A stretch of 36,151 nucleotides of DNA from Bacteroidota bacterium (GCA_947454025.1 CANGIZ010000017.1:1-36151); one strand, 5' to 3'. Shown: positions 15,676-24,683, numbered from the stretch's first letter. Notes: generated by a model not told the origin, from the sequence alone. Numbers and translations are program-made.

Positions 15676-16374
15676 TTATAAATCTCCTAATAAAGGACGC
15701 ATCACAATATCTTCCACAACTGCTTGTGCACTTAATTGCGATGCTGCATAAATCATTTTAGCAATATCATTGGCCTCCATAATTCTTTTAGGATCAACGC
15801 CAGAGCCTGCCCAACTATTGGTAAACACAGCTCCAGGAAATACTGCCGTTACTTTAATGCCTTTATCTTTTAATTCCAATCTTAAATTACTTGAAAATCC
15901 ATGTAATGCATACTTGCTAATACTATAGGAACCCCCATTTTCATAAGCTTGTAACGAAGCAATGGAACAGATATTAAAGATATGTCCACTTGCTTTTTGA
16001 ATCATCACAGGCAATAAAGCGCGGGTAGTATGGTATGCTGAAAATAAATTTACATTTAATTGTTCTGCTAATTGACCTTCAGGTGCTGTTTGTATGTTGC
16101 CGGGTAAAAAATAACCAGCATTGTTTACCAAAATATCCGGAGTGGTTATAGACAAGCACCATTTTGTAAATGCCATTACTTCAGCTTCCTTACTCAAGTC
16201 AGCAGCCATGAAATCAATCACGCTATTGGGGAATTTTGTTTTTAACTGCTGTGCAGCCTTTTCTAAATCAGCAGCAGTTTTACTATTTAAGTATACATGA
16301 TGGCCGTTGGATGCAAATATTTCTGCAATCGCAAAACCAATTCCTTTTGAAGCACCTGTAATAACAATATTCAT
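15676..16374 (-). CDS. Short-chain dehydrogenase/reductase
   Basis: Starts at MNIVITGASKGIG (232 residues). The longer reading to 16446 adds 24 residues ahead of the Rossmann strand and covers the promoter region. TGASKGIG at 6-13 is the cofactor loop, LVNNAGYF near 85-92 is structural, and the catalytic Ser, Tyr and Lys are in NICSIAS and YSISKYALHG. VFPGAVFT follows. It oxidises or reduces a hydroxyl or keto group using NAD(P). The substrate is not deducible. It is convergent with the 92-residue gene and divergent from the HAD gene. Confidence 0.9.
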   Translation of the reverse strand: MNIVITGASKGIGFAIAEIFASNGHHVYLNSKTAADLEKAAQQLKTKFPNSVIDFMAADLSKEAEVMAFTKWCLSITTPDILVNNAGYFLPGNIQTAPEGQLAEQLNVNLFSAYHTTRALLPVMIQKASGHIFNICSIASLQAYENGGSYSISKYALHGFSSNLRLELKDKGIKVTAVFPGAVFTNSWAGSGVDPKRIMEANDIAKMIYAASQLSAQAVVEDIVMRPLLGDL

Positions 16375-16453
16375 ATAAAAAATAGGATAATAGACAATAA
16401 AGATAGGGGCAATATTGTAAATTCGCCACATATAACTTTTATCCAACGCACCG

Positions 16454-17149
16454 ATGCCTTATCAACACTTATTTTTTGACTTAGACCATACCATTTGGGA
16501 TTTTGAAATGAATTCAAAAGAAACCCTTTTCGACTTACATCAAAAATACGCATTGGGAAGTAAAGGCATTACCGATTTTGATGGCTTTTATGATGTGTAC
16601 AGTGTGCATAATCATCGTTTATGGGATCGATATACCAAAGGATTTATTAAGCAAGAAGAATTGAGATGGAAACGTATTTACTTAAGCTTACTAGATTATA
16701 AAATTGCAGATGAGAAATTGTCAAGGGAAATGTCACATGATTATTTAGACATTTTACCTAATAAGACAAATCTATTCCCCTACACGATTGAGATTTTGGA
16801 ATATTTAAAAGCCAAAGGATATCAAATGCATTTAATTACCAATGGATTTGAATCGGTACAGTTTAAGAAAATTAATAACTCACAAATAGCGCCCTACTTT
16901 ATTGAAGTAATTACTTCCGAAGCAAGTAATAGTTTAAAACCCAATAAAGAAATATTTGAATATGCTTTATCCAAATCAAAAGCAAAATTGGAAGAAAGTA
17001 TAATGATAGGTGATAACGAGGGCGCTGATATTCAGGGAGCTATAAATGTAGGTATGGATTCCATTTTTGTAAATCATATCAATGCAATCCCTACTGTTCC
17101 AGCAACCTACACCATTACACATTTAAAGGAACTAGAAAGTATATTATAA
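16454..17149 (+). CDS. YjjG family HAD hydrolase (noncanonical pyrimidine nucleotidase)
   Basis: A 231-residue haloacid-dehalogenase-fold phosphatase. FFDLDHTIWDF at 7-17 holds the nucleophile Asp9 and acid Asp11. LITNGFE near 136-142 is motif II, Lys in SNSLKPNKEIF is motif III, and MIGDNEGADIQGA is motif IV. The helical cap between motifs I and II is C1 type. YjjG relatives dephosphorylate pyrimidine nucleotides, including damaged ones, which keeps them out of DNA. A hairpin terminator follows. Confidence 0.88.
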   Translation: MPYQHLFFDLDHTIWDFEMNSKETLFDLHQKYALGSKGITDFDGFYDVYSVHNHRLWDRYTKGFIKQEELRWKRIYLSLLDYKIADEKLSREMSHDYLDILPNKTNLFPYTIEILEYLKAKGYQMHLITNGFESVQFKKINNSQIAPYFIEVITSEASNSLKPNKEIFEYALSKSKAKLEESIMIGDNEGADIQGAINVGMDSIFVNHINAIPTVPATYTITHLKELESIL

Positions 17150-17161
17150 GTGCTTCAACAA

Positions 17162-17187
17162 AAAAGCCTCGAAAATTCGAGGCTTTT
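17162..17187. terminator. Bidirectional terminator between the HAD and psd genes
   Basis: AAAAGCCTCGAA and TTCGAGGCTTTT form a 12-bp stem with a two-A loop (ten pairs with a larger loop in practice), flanked by A and T runs on either side. It can serve both convergent genes. Confidence 0.88.
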
Positions 17188-17207
17188 TAAATATAATTAT
17201 GTGCTAC

Positions 17208-17870
17208 TTACCAAGTGGCTAATACAGTGATGCCTCCTTTCACCGTATCACCAATTTTGCAATTAATTTTCGTACTTATAGGAAGTAATAAATCTACCCT
17301 ACTGCCAAATTTGATAAATCCATATTCTGCAGTTTGCTCGAACTTAGTACCAACAGTTGCATAGTTACAAATACGACGTGCCAAAGCACCCGCAATTTGT
17401 TTTAATAAAATACTCCCCTTTTCATTTTCAATTACCACCGACCAACGTTCATTGTCGGTAGAAGATTTTGGGTGCCATGCCACTAAAAATTTGCCGGGAT
17501 GGTATTGATTATAAATAATATTGCCTGCAATAGGTGTGCGATTCACATGCACGTTTGCAGGACTCATAAATACACTTACTTGAATTCTTTTTTCTTTATA
17601 ATATTCATCTGGTTCTACCTCTTCAATCACCACTACTTTACCATCAGCTGGAGAAACAATCGCATTCGCATCATTGGTCCAATCGCGGCTAGGCATTCTA
17701 AAGAAAGAAACGATAAATAAAAACAATCCTAATGTAAGTACAAATAATGCCCATGCGGCAATGGCACTTACTGGAAATAAATAAGAAAAGTTGGCAATAT
17801 TGATCGCTCCCACTACAAGTGCAGTTAAAGCAATGGTCGCGGTTCCTTCTTTATGTATGGTCATATTCAT
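17208..17870 (-). CDS. psd: Phosphatidylserine decarboxylase family protein, short form
   Basis: A 220-residue proenzyme of the small PSD class. Two N-terminal membrane helices (about 8-54) precede the catalytic part. NAIVSPADGKVVVIEEV is at about 68-84, SPANVHVNRTPIAG near 105-118, and KFGSRVDLLLP near 187-197, where the Gly-Ser bond is the autocleavage site that creates the pyruvoyl cofactor. It converts phosphatidylserine to phosphatidylethanolamine at the inner membrane. It lies 25 bp after cdsA, which makes the CDP-diacylglycerol needed for phosphatidylserine. No pssA is in the window. Confidence 0.93.
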   Translation of the reverse strand: MNMTIHKEGTATIALTALVVGAINIANFSYLFPVSAIAAWALFVLTLGLFLFIVSFFRMPSRDWTNDANAIVSPADGKVVVIEEVEPDEYYKEKRIQVSVFMSPANVHVNRTPIAGNIIYNQYHPGKFLVAWHPKSSTDNERWSVVIENEKGSILLKQIAGALARRICNYATVGTKFEQTAEYGFIKFGSRVDLLLPISTKINCKIGDTVKGGITVLATW

Positions 17871-17895
17871 TATTTAAAGCGCAAATGTAAAACAT

Positions 17896-18756
17896 CTAAA
17901 AGATAATCTGAAGTAATAACCAAACAAATGGGGTAGCTAATAAAATAGAATCAAATCGGTCTAGGAAGCCTCCATGCCCAGGCATCATGGTACCACTATC
18001 TTTCACGCCAGCCAATCGCTTTAATTTGCTCTCGAATAAATCTCCAAAATTACCCATAATAGATGCTACTATACTAATTAAGAAAATATATTTCTCTTGA
18101 ATCGGAATCCAAATTCCCATCACTTTGGTGACTACTAAAACCGATAGAATAACACCTGCTATAGTACCTTCCCAGGTTTTATTTGGAGAAACAGAGGAAA
18201 GTGGTGTACGCCCAATTAAGGCCCCTACAATATAAGCCATGGTATCATTCACCCAAACCGTTGCAATAACCAACAATGGAATAGAAAATCCCCAATCACC
18301 AAAAAAGGTATTGGCCATGAATACTTTTAATTGATAAAATAAGGACAAACTCATTGGAATATACACGAGTCCAAAAAAACTAATCGCCCAGTTTTGTAAA
18401 TTCACTTTCTTCCCAATGATATCTCCAAGAATCATAATGCCCACTATAAATGGAACAATTCGACTTCCTACAAATTTTACACTCACTCCATTAACACCTA
18501 AACTATTGGGTGCTAAGGTCATCATTAATACAACACCTAATACCAACAAACCCCATTTATGAATTGCTGAAATGTTTTTATAGTTTGGGAAAATAAGCGC
18601 TAATAATTTTTGATACTCAAACAAACAACCTGCTTGTATAGCAACAAATAATAAAAAAAAGGACCAATTGTTCCAAATTAATCCACCTAACATAACAATC
18701 ACAAAAACAATTGCCGAAAGGGCCCTTACTCTTAAAACTGAAAAATTTAATGCCAT
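17896..18756 (-). CDS. cdsA: Phosphatidate cytidylyltransferase
   Basis: A 286-residue polytopic membrane enzyme making CDP-diacylglycerol from phosphatidic acid and CTP. About eight hydrophobic segments lead to the C-terminal CDS signature: GDLFESKLKRLAGVKDSG, then PGHGGFLDRFDS, at about 240-272, carrying the metal-binding acids. SPNKTWEGTIAG (about 190-201) is also conserved. It is cotranscribed with psd and follows the DUF2007 gene by 30 bp, forming a phospholipid synthesis pair. Confidence 0.94.
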   Translation of the reverse strand: MALNFSVLRVRALSAIVFVIVMLGGLIWNNWSFFLLFVAIQAGCLFEYQKLLALIFPNYKNISAIHKWGLLVLGVVLMMTLAPNSLGVNGVSVKFVGSRIVPFIVGIMILGDIIGKKVNLQNWAISFFGLVYIPMSLSLFYQLKVFMANTFFGDWGFSIPLLVIATVWVNDTMAYIVGALIGRTPLSSVSPNKTWEGTIAGVILSVLVVTKVMGIWIPIQEKYIFLISIVASIMGNFGDLFESKLKRLAGVKDSGTMMPGHGGFLDRFDSILLATPFVWLLLQIIF

Positions 18757-18786
18757 AATTATTTTTAAATTTTATTCAATATACAA

Positions 18787-19005
18787 CTAAGCTTTCAATG
18801 TGTCTAATTCAATAGTCTTTAATATTTCTACTGCTTTTTCATACATAGCTAAAGGAACAAGTACTTCAATCTTACCCATAAAAACAAAGGAAGAGTCTTG
18901 CTTGTCCAAGGCTTTGGCAGGAATTCCATTTTCATTTAACAAACTCGTTACAATCGACGCTGTTGCCAATTGACTACTCGAGTAAATCATTTTCCAGTCT
19001 TGCAT
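18787..19005 (-). CDS. DUF2007 domain protein (putative signal-transducing protein)
   Basis: A 72-residue cytosolic protein with one ferredoxin-like DUF2007 domain: MIYSSSQLATASIVTSLLNENGIPA (6-30), then GKIEVLVPLAMYEKAVEIL (44-62). The family is small and its role is not settled; relatives resemble the PII-like fold. The gene starts 32 bp inside the end of the CPBP gene, so translation is probably coupled. ATG at 18990 (MIYSSSQ) is an alternative start. Confidence 0.8.
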   Translation of the reverse strand: MQDWKMIYSSSQLATASIVTSLLNENGIPAKALDKQDSSFVFMGKIEVLVPLAMYEKAVEILKTIELDTLKA

Positions 19006-19897
19006 AATTAGTTTCTTTTTTTAATCGAAATAATAAATACGTCACCAAAGCCACTGCAATAAAGAGCCAATACAATGGTACATTCCCCTCCATTACTTTA
19101 TCCACTTTGGCAGGATCGTTTCTTACCCCATACAATGCTAAAATAGCCACTCCATTATTGATACAATGCATGATGATGCTTAACCAAATGGAACCAGTAT
19201 ATTCAAAAATAAATCCCAACACAATACCCAATCCTAATCTAGATAAAAATCCAAAATAAGAAAAATGAAAAGCGCTAAAAACTACTGCAGTGACTACAAT
19301 CGCTACCACTGGTTTACCCGACCAGTCTTTCAAAGTTTTTTGCAATGCACCTCTAAAAAACAATTCCTCAACCACAGCAGGAATAAAAGCAACTGCTACT
19401 AAATTCCAAATGAGGTCCCCAATGGAATGCATCTGCGTCATGGCTGTAATTGCTTTTTTATAGCTAGCCTCCAATCCATCGGCCCATGCTTTGAATGACG
19501 CAGTAATTGGTATCAATTCAGTGACACTAGAAAGTGCACCACTTAATAATAAACCCGTAAAAGACAATAAAATGACCCATCTGATTTGTTTTGCCGATTG
19601 CACTTTATTAAATCCCATATTTTGAACAATAGCACCTTTGGAAAAATAAGCGACCGCAAAACTAGGCACCAAAAAAGCAATGATAGACGCTAATGCATTT
19701 GAAAAAAGTGCAATATGCGCATTTTCAGGTTGCAATAACACCCTTTGGGTATCGGCAAAACCAACATGAAAATAGCCTGCTACAATGGAAAAAGTAATAA
19801 ATGCCCCTAAAATCATACTAATACCGGTTACTCCTAAAAAAATCGCTAAGCGCATTCCTGGACGCATATATAAAAGGCTTCTGTTGGTATTGCTCAT
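18974..19897 (-). CDS. CPBP family intramembrane metalloprotease
   Basis: A 307-residue polytopic membrane protein of the CAAX-protease and bacteriocin-processing family. The active-site motifs are in order: EELFFRG with Glu177, Glu178 and Arg182; SAFHFSYFGF with His211; and MHCINN with His244. Several hydrophobic helices surround them. The substrate is unknown. A near-consensus -7 element (TACATTTA, minus strand, 19899-19906) lies immediately before the ATG, so a leaderless or slightly later start is possible. Confidence 0.88.
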   Translation of the reverse strand: MSNTNRSLLYMRPGMRLAIFLGVTGISMILGAFITFSIVAGYFHVGFADTQRVLLQPENAHIALFSNALASIIAFLVPSFAVAYFSKGAIVQNMGFNKVQSAKQIRWVILLSFTGLLLSGALSSVTELIPITASFKAWADGLEASYKKAITAMTQMHSIGDLIWNLVAVAFIPAVVEELFFRGALQKTLKDWSGKPVVAIVVTAVVFSAFHFSYFGFLSRLGLGIVLGFIFEYTGSIWLSIIMHCINNGVAILALYGVRNDPAKVDKVMEGNVPLYWLFIAVALVTYLLFRLKKETNYARLENDLLE

Positions 19898-19898
19898 C

Positions 19899-19906
19899 TA
19901 AATGTA
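19899..19906 (-). promoter_or_regulatory. Near-consensus -7 element (TACATTTA) of the CPBP gene
   Basis: Seven of eight bases match TAnnTTTG on the minus strand. It sits nine bp from the exact -7 element of dusB on the other strand. Confidence 0.35.
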
Positions 19907-19915
19907 ATTAATTGG

Positions 19916-19923
19916 TACATTTG
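19916..19923 (+). promoter_or_regulatory. -7 promoter element (TACATTTG) of dusB
   Basis: An exact TAnnTTTG match 36 bp before the dusB ATG. A TTG at 19890-19892 is 23 bp upstream, a weak -33 candidate. Confidence 0.5.
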
Positions 19924-19959
19924 CACCCGTATCAGTTTGATGCAAGATAATGAATTCAT

Positions 19960-21000
19960 ATGGTTTCTATAGGCAATATACAATTACCGGATTTCCCTTT
20001 GTTACTCGCTCCCATGGAGGATGTAAGCGACCCCCCATTTAGAGCAGTGTGTAAGGACAATGGAGCCGATTTAATGTATACGGAATTCATTAGTAGTGAA
20101 GGCCTTATACGTGATGCCATTAAAAGCAAACAAAAATTAGACATTTACGATTACGAACGCCCAATTGGTATTCAAATCTTTGGTGGAGACGAAGAGGCTT
20201 TAGCATTGTGTACCAAAATTGTAGACACTGTAAACCCCGATTTGATTGATATTAATTTTGGTTGTCCTGTAAAAAAAGTAGCCATGAAAGGGGCTGGTGC
20301 TGGTGTATTAAAGGACTTAGATTTAATGGTACGCTTAACAGAAGCAGTGGTAAAAAGTACCAACTTGCCGGTTACTGTAAAAACAAGATTAGGCTGGGAT
20401 GAAAACAGTAAAAATATACGCGAAGTAGCTTTGCGTTTACAAGATGTGGGCATTAAAGCCTTGGCTATTCACGGCCGCACCCGTATGCAAATGTATAAAG
20501 GAGAAGCAGACTGGACCCTGATTGGAGAAGTAAAAAATGATCCACGCATTACCATTCCAATTATTGGAAACGGCGATATTAATTCTCCCGAAAAAGCAGT
20601 TGAGTACAAAAACAAATATGGTGTTGACGGCATCATGATTGGCCGTGCTGCAATTGGATATCCTTGGATTTTTAGAGAAATTAAACATTTTGTTGAAACG
20701 GGTACCAAGCGCGCCGATCCAACGATTGAAGAAAGAGTAGAAGTGGCTAGAAAGCACTTACAAAAATCATTAGAGTGGAAAGGTCCTATTGCTGGTATTA
20801 ATGAAATGAGAAGACATTATGCCAATTATTTAAAAGGATTGCCAAGTATAAAAGACTATCGTGCTAAATTAGTGCGCATCACTGATCCTGTTGAAATTGA
20901 AGCTGTTTTGGATGAGATAAAAGAGCAGTATAAAGACATGGTTATTGAGTCGGGTAAAATTGTTTTAGAAAACTACCACGAGCACTGCCCTATTAACTAA
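19960..21000 (+). CDS. dusB: tRNA-dihydrouridine synthase (DusB type)
   Basis: A 346-residue FMN TIM-barrel enzyme that reduces uridine in the tRNA D-loop to dihydrouridine. LLLAPMEDVSDPPFR at 14-28 is the FMN-binding start. DINFGCPVKKVAMKGAGAGVL at 97-117 carries catalytic Cys102. AIHGRTRMQMYKGEADW is near 167-183, GNGDINSPEKA near 203-213 and GIMIGRAAIGYPW near 224-236. The C-terminal RNA-binding helical domain is present. It overlaps no neighbour and ends two bp from the convergent gpx gene, leaving no room for a separate terminator. Confidence 0.94.
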   Translation: MVSIGNIQLPDFPLLLAPMEDVSDPPFRAVCKDNGADLMYTEFISSEGLIRDAIKSKQKLDIYDYERPIGIQIFGGDEEALALCTKIVDTVNPDLIDINFGCPVKKVAMKGAGAGVLKDLDLMVRLTEAVVKSTNLPVTVKTRLGWDENSKNIREVALRLQDVGIKALAIHGRTRMQMYKGEADWTLIGEVKNDPRITIPIIGNGDINSPEKAVEYKNKYGVDGIMIGRAAIGYPWIFREIKHFVETGTKRADPTIEERVEVARKHLQKSLEWKGPIAGINEMRRHYANYLKGLPSIKDYRAKLVRITDPVEIEAVLDEIKEQYKDMVIESGKIVLENYHEHCPIN

Positions 21001-21001
21001 A

Positions 21002-21658
21002 TTATTTTTCTTCTATTGCAGCTATTACTTCAGGTGAAAGCGGATCCACTGTCATTGGGAAAAAATGCGTGAGCACTCCATTTTCATTTACCAAATATTT
21101 ACAAAAATTCCAAGTAGGTTCCTGATGACACCATCCATTCAATGTCATATCAGTTAACCACTTATGCACTTCGTTTTGATGATGCCCTTTAATAACTACC
21201 GATTTTTCCATTAAAGGAAAAGTTACACCATAATTCTTTTTACAAAAATTGGCAATGTTTTGATTATTCCCCGTTTCTTGTTCTTTAAAATCATTAGACG
21301 GAAACCCAATTACCACAAGCTTTCCAGCGAATTGTAAAGACAATTTTTCCAACGCATCATACTGTGCAGTAAAACCACAATCACTTGCGGTATTCACAAT
21401 CATTACTTTTTTCCCTTTTAGATCTGACAATAAAAAATCTTTTCCATTAATATCTTTTGCTGTTAAAGTGTAAAACGAAACCGAGGGAATAGCATGTTCC
21501 TTATTGATTTGAATTTGTTTTCTTCCACTTGCTTTGCTACTCCACATGATGGCAGGGTACATTGTTTTTAAAACAGATTGGCGATAGGACATGCCTGTTT
21601 TTTTCATTAACAATGTGGCAGCAACCAATACACCAACGGCGATGGCAATTTTAATCAT
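21002..21658 (-). CDS. Membrane-anchored glutathione peroxidase family protein
   Basis: Starts at MIKIAIAVGVLVAATLL (218 residues); the longer reading to 21724 would overlap the aldehyde dehydrogenase. The N-terminal helix is a signal anchor, so the peroxidase domain should be periplasmic. NTASDCGFTAQY carries the peroxidatic Cys94 in place of selenocysteine, FPSNDFKEQETGNNQNI is the second motif, and EPTWNFCKYLV has the Trp-Asn pair. The protein should reduce lipid or hydrogen peroxides, most likely with thioredoxin as in other Cys-type members. It lies 38 bp after the aldehyde dehydrogenase stop. Confidence 0.88.
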   Translation of the reverse strand: MIKIAIAVGVLVAATLLMKKTGMSYRQSVLKTMYPAIMWSSKASGRKQIQINKEHAIPSVSFYTLTAKDINGKDFLLSDLKGKKVMIVNTASDCGFTAQYDALEKLSLQFAGKLVVIGFPSNDFKEQETGNNQNIANFCKKNYGVTFPLMEKSVVIKGHHQNEVHKWLTDMTLNGWCHQEPTWNFCKYLVNENGVLTHFFPMTVDPLSPEVIAAIEEK

Positions 21659-21696
21659 GATTATTTTTTTATTTTTCAAACCAGATCCAATATTTG

Positions 21697-23064
21697 TTAT
21701 CCAATTAAACGCTTCAACAACCATCCCTTTCCTTTGTATGGCGGGTATTTAAAACTTGGGTCAATGAATGTTGGCGTTTTTAATACCGATTTAGTATGCG
21801 TAAAAGTATCAAAACTTGTTTTGCCGTGATAAGCCCCTATACCGCTGAAACCCCTTCCACCAAAGGGCAAATCATGGTTGGTAATATGCATGGTTGCATT
21901 GTTTACGCAAGCACCTCCAGAAGGTACATTGGTTAACCAATATTGTTCATCCTCTTTATTTTCAGTGAAAACATAAAACGCCAAAGGATTCGGATTTTTT
22001 TGAATCACTGCTAATGCTTCCTCATTAGATTGATAGGTTATAATCGGCAGGATAGGTCCAAAAATTTCATCCTTCATAATATTTGCATCCGCATGAATGC
22101 CGGTCATAATTGTTGGCTCAATAAATAATGTTGATCGATCTGATTTTCCTCCATAAACAATCTCCCCTTCCGACAAGTAAGAAGTTAAACGCAACCATTG
22201 TTTGTCATTAATAATTTTACCATAATGCTCCGAAGCCTCTGCATTAGCACCATAAAATTGTTGAATGGCTTTAACAAGTTCTTTTATTAAATCCTCTTTT
22301 AATTCAGTGGGCACCAACACATAATCAGGCGCGATACACATTTGCCCCGCATTGGAAAATTTAGGATTGGCTAAACGTCGTGCAGCTACCCTAATATTTG
22401 CATCAGAAGCAATCACAGCAGGGCTTTTACCCCCTAGCTCCAAAGTAACAGGAACCAATTGTTCTGCTGCATATTTGTAAATAATTTTCCCCACCACTGT
22501 GCTTCCTGTATAAAAAATATGGTCAAATCTATTTTCAGTTAACAATTGCGGCAACACAGTTGCACCCTCTCCTTCCACAAACAAAATATAATTATCTGCA
22601 AATATGGAGTCAATAATTTTACCCATCACTTTGGCAGTGGCAGGCGCAAATTCACTTGGTTTTAATACTGCACAATTGCCGCCTGCAATAGCACCAATCA
22701 ATGGAGTGAATAATAGTTGAAAAGGATAGTTCCATGGTGCTATAATACACACCACCCCCAAGGGCTCTTGAATGGTATAGCTCGTTGAAGGCTGGTTCAC
22801 CATATTCGTACCCACCGAATGTGGCTGCATCCATCCTTTTAAATGTTCGATGGTATTATTTAGTTCGCTTAAAAAAAAGCCTACTTCGGTAGCCCAAGCA
22901 TCTTCATCGGTCTTTTTTAAATCGGCATAAAGGGCCTGATAAAGCTCTTTTTCGTGCTCAAGGACTACTTTTTTGAGCCTTTTTAATTGGTTTAACCTAA
23001 AATCATAGGACTGTGTAGCACCGGTTAAAAAATAGTTACGTAAGGGTTGAATAGAGATTGACAT
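21697..23064 (-). CDS. Aldehyde dehydrogenase (class 3-like)
   Basis: Starts at MSISIQPLRNYF (455 residues). The longer reading to 23112 is unsupported. IIAPWNYPFQLL at 108-119 and GGNCAVLKPSEFAPATA at 128-144 bind the cofactor. TLELGGKSPA carries general base Glu209, and NAGQMCIAPDYVL has nucleophile Cys243. The length matches the shorter class 3 (fatty or aromatic aldehyde) type. It oxidises aldehydes to acids using NAD(P). The glutathione peroxidase is downstream on the same strand, suggesting a joint response to lipid peroxidation; this is inference. Confidence 0.93.
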   Translation of the reverse strand: MSISIQPLRNYFLTGATQSYDFRLNQLKRLKKVVLEHEKELYQALYADLKKTDEDAWATEVGFFLSELNNTIEHLKGWMQPHSVGTNMVNQPSTSYTIQEPLGVVCIIAPWNYPFQLLFTPLIGAIAGGNCAVLKPSEFAPATAKVMGKIIDSIFADNYILFVEGEGATVLPQLLTENRFDHIFYTGSTVVGKIIYKYAAEQLVPVTLELGGKSPAVIASDANIRVAARRLANPKFSNAGQMCIAPDYVLVPTELKEDLIKELVKAIQQFYGANAEASEHYGKIINDKQWLRLTSYLSEGEIVYGGKSDRSTLFIEPTIMTGIHADANIMKDEIFGPILPIITYQSNEEALAVIQKNPNPLAFYVFTENKEDEQYWLTNVPSGGACVNNATMHITNHDLPFGGRGFSGIGAYHGKTSFDTFTHTKSVLKTPTFIDPSFKYPPYKGKGWLLKRLIG

Positions 23065-23152
23065 ACGATACGGCTTTATATTTAGCAATTTAGGCTTTAA
23101 TAACGAAAGCAACTTGGGTTTTGTTCACTCATCAAAATAATTGGTTTAATTG

Positions 23153-23225
23153 ACGATTTTTCGATAATTTAACGGAACGATTAAAAAACAAATTCAACCG
23201 ATTTTAAACCACACAATTAACGATT
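23153..23225 (+). promoter_or_regulatory. Array of four ACGATT-like direct repeats before the first Gfo/Idh gene
   Basis: ACGATT occurs at 23153, 23177 and 23220 and CCGATT at 23198, with steps of 24, 21 and 22 bp, about two helical turns each. The last copy ends four bp before the start codon at 23229. No consensus -7 box is visible in this interval. A regulatory role is inference. Confidence 0.35.
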
Positions 23226-23228
23226 GCT

Positions 23229-24683
23229 ATGTCTAAGAAAAAATCAGATAACTCAAGAAGGGATTTCATCCGAAATTCTGCGATGGCATTAGGAGGATTT
23301 TATATCCTACCAAGACACGTATTAGGCGGTAAAGGATTTACAGCCCCAAGTGATAAATTGCAAATTGCTGGTATTGGTGCTGGCGGTAAAGGAGAAGGTG
23401 ACTTATTCTCATTTTACAATAGTGGAAAAGCAGACATCGCTTTTTTATGTGATGTAGATGACCGTCAAACTGCCAAAAGCCGTCAACGTTATCCAAAAGC
23501 AAAATTATATAAAGACTATAGAGAGATGTTAGAAAAAGAACATATGCATATTGATGCTTGTTCGGTTTCTACTCCTGACCATATGCATGCTGTACAAGCT
23601 ATGGCAGCAATGCAATTGCACAAACACGTATATGTTCAAAAGCCAATGGCACATGATATTTACGAAGCAAGAATGATGACCAAGGCAGCACATGATTATA
23701 ATGTAGTCACTCAAATGGGTAACCAAGGTTCATCGGGTGATGGCGTTCGTGTGTTACAAGATTGGTACAATGCAGGTTTGATTGGTGATGTACATACTAT
23801 TTATTGTTATACCGATCGTCCAGTATGGCCTCAAGGAGTCATTCGTCCTGCAACTGCAAGTGAGATTCCAAAAGAATTGGATTTTAATTTGTGGTTAGGT
23901 ACCGCTCCTGAAAAAAGTTATTTCACCGATTTGTTACCATTTAACTGGAGAGGTTGGTGGGATTACGGAACCGGTGCTTTAGGAGATATGGCTTGTCATA
24001 TTATGGCACCTGCTTTTGCGGTATTGGGATTAGGTTATCCAGTAGCAGCAGAGTGTAGTGTTGCAACACGTTACACAGCGCCTTGGCAAAGAGTATATTC
24101 ACCAGACAGTCCGCCAGCATCTTCTCATATCATTTTAACTTTCAAAGGTCAAAATGGTAAGCCTGATGTAAAATTACATTGGATGGATGGTGGTATTCAA
24201 CCAGAACGTCCAGCTGAATTAGGACCAAACGAAGTAATGGGTGATGGTGGAAATGGTGTCATTTTTGAAGGAACAAAAGGAAAAATGATGGCTGGCACAT
24301 ATGGTGTGAATCCACAATTATTACCTACCAACCTAACTGCGACAACTAAGGTTCCTGAAACGGTAGCACGCGTTAAAGGTGGCGCCGAAGGCCACTATTC
24401 TGCATGGGTAGAAGCTTGTATTGCAGGTACTGGTAGTAAGGAAGCAAAAACATTAAGTTCTCATTTTGATATTGCAGGGCCATTAACTGAATCTGTATTA
24501 ATGGGTAACCTAGCTATTAGAAGTTACGATTATAAAGGCACCGACAAAAAAGGTTTAACAACCTATCCTGGACGTAATATCCAATTAACTTGGGATGGTC
24601 CAAATATGAAAATTACCAACTTTGAACCAGCGAATCAGTTCGTTAAAAGAACTTATCGCGAGGGTTGGAGTTTGGGTGTATAA
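23229..24683 (+). CDS. Tat-exported Gfo/Idh/MocA family oxidoreductase
   Basis: A 484-residue protein with a twin-arginine signal: NSRRDFIRNSAMALGG, arginines at 10-11. The Rossmann domain starts at KLQIAGIGAGGKGEGDL (43-59). VQKPMAHD at 136-143 is the family EKP motif with Gln for Glu. GTGALGDMACHIMAPAF near 247-263 holds the likely catalytic His. The C-terminal domain has WMDGGIQPERP. Relatives oxidise or reduce sugar hydroxyls with tightly held NAD(P), and some exported members act on glycosides through keto intermediates. It opens the keto-sugar region and has a terminator right after it. Confidence 0.88.
   Translation: MSKKKSDNSRRDFIRNSAMALGGFYILPRHVLGGKGFTAPSDKLQIAGIGAGGKGEGDLFSFYNSGKADIAFLCDVDDRQTAKSRQRYPKAKLYKDYREMLEKEHMHIDACSVSTPDHMHAVQAMAAMQLHKHVYVQKPMAHDIYEARMMTKAAHDYNVVTQMGNQGSSGDGVRVLQDWYNAGLIGDVHTIYCYTDRPVWPQGVIRPATASEIPKELDFNLWLGTAPEKSYFTDLLPFNWRGWWDYGTGALGDMACHIMAPAFAVLGLGYPVAAECSVATRYTAPWQRVYSPDSPPASSHIILTFKGQNGKPDVKLHWMDGGIQPERPAELGPNEVMGDGGNGVIFEGTKGKMMAGTYGVNPQLLPTNLTATTKVPETVARVKGGAEGHYSAWVEACIAGTGSKEAKTLSSHFDIAGPLTESVLMGNLAIRSYDYKGTDKKGLTTYPGRNIQLTWDGPNMKITNFEPANQFVKRTYREGWSLGV

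Noticed and set aside
15658..15682. Weak ATAAAG/CTTTAT inverted repeat as a terminator between convergent genes
   Set aside because: The stem is short, interrupted and overlaps the SDR stop codon, with no T run.
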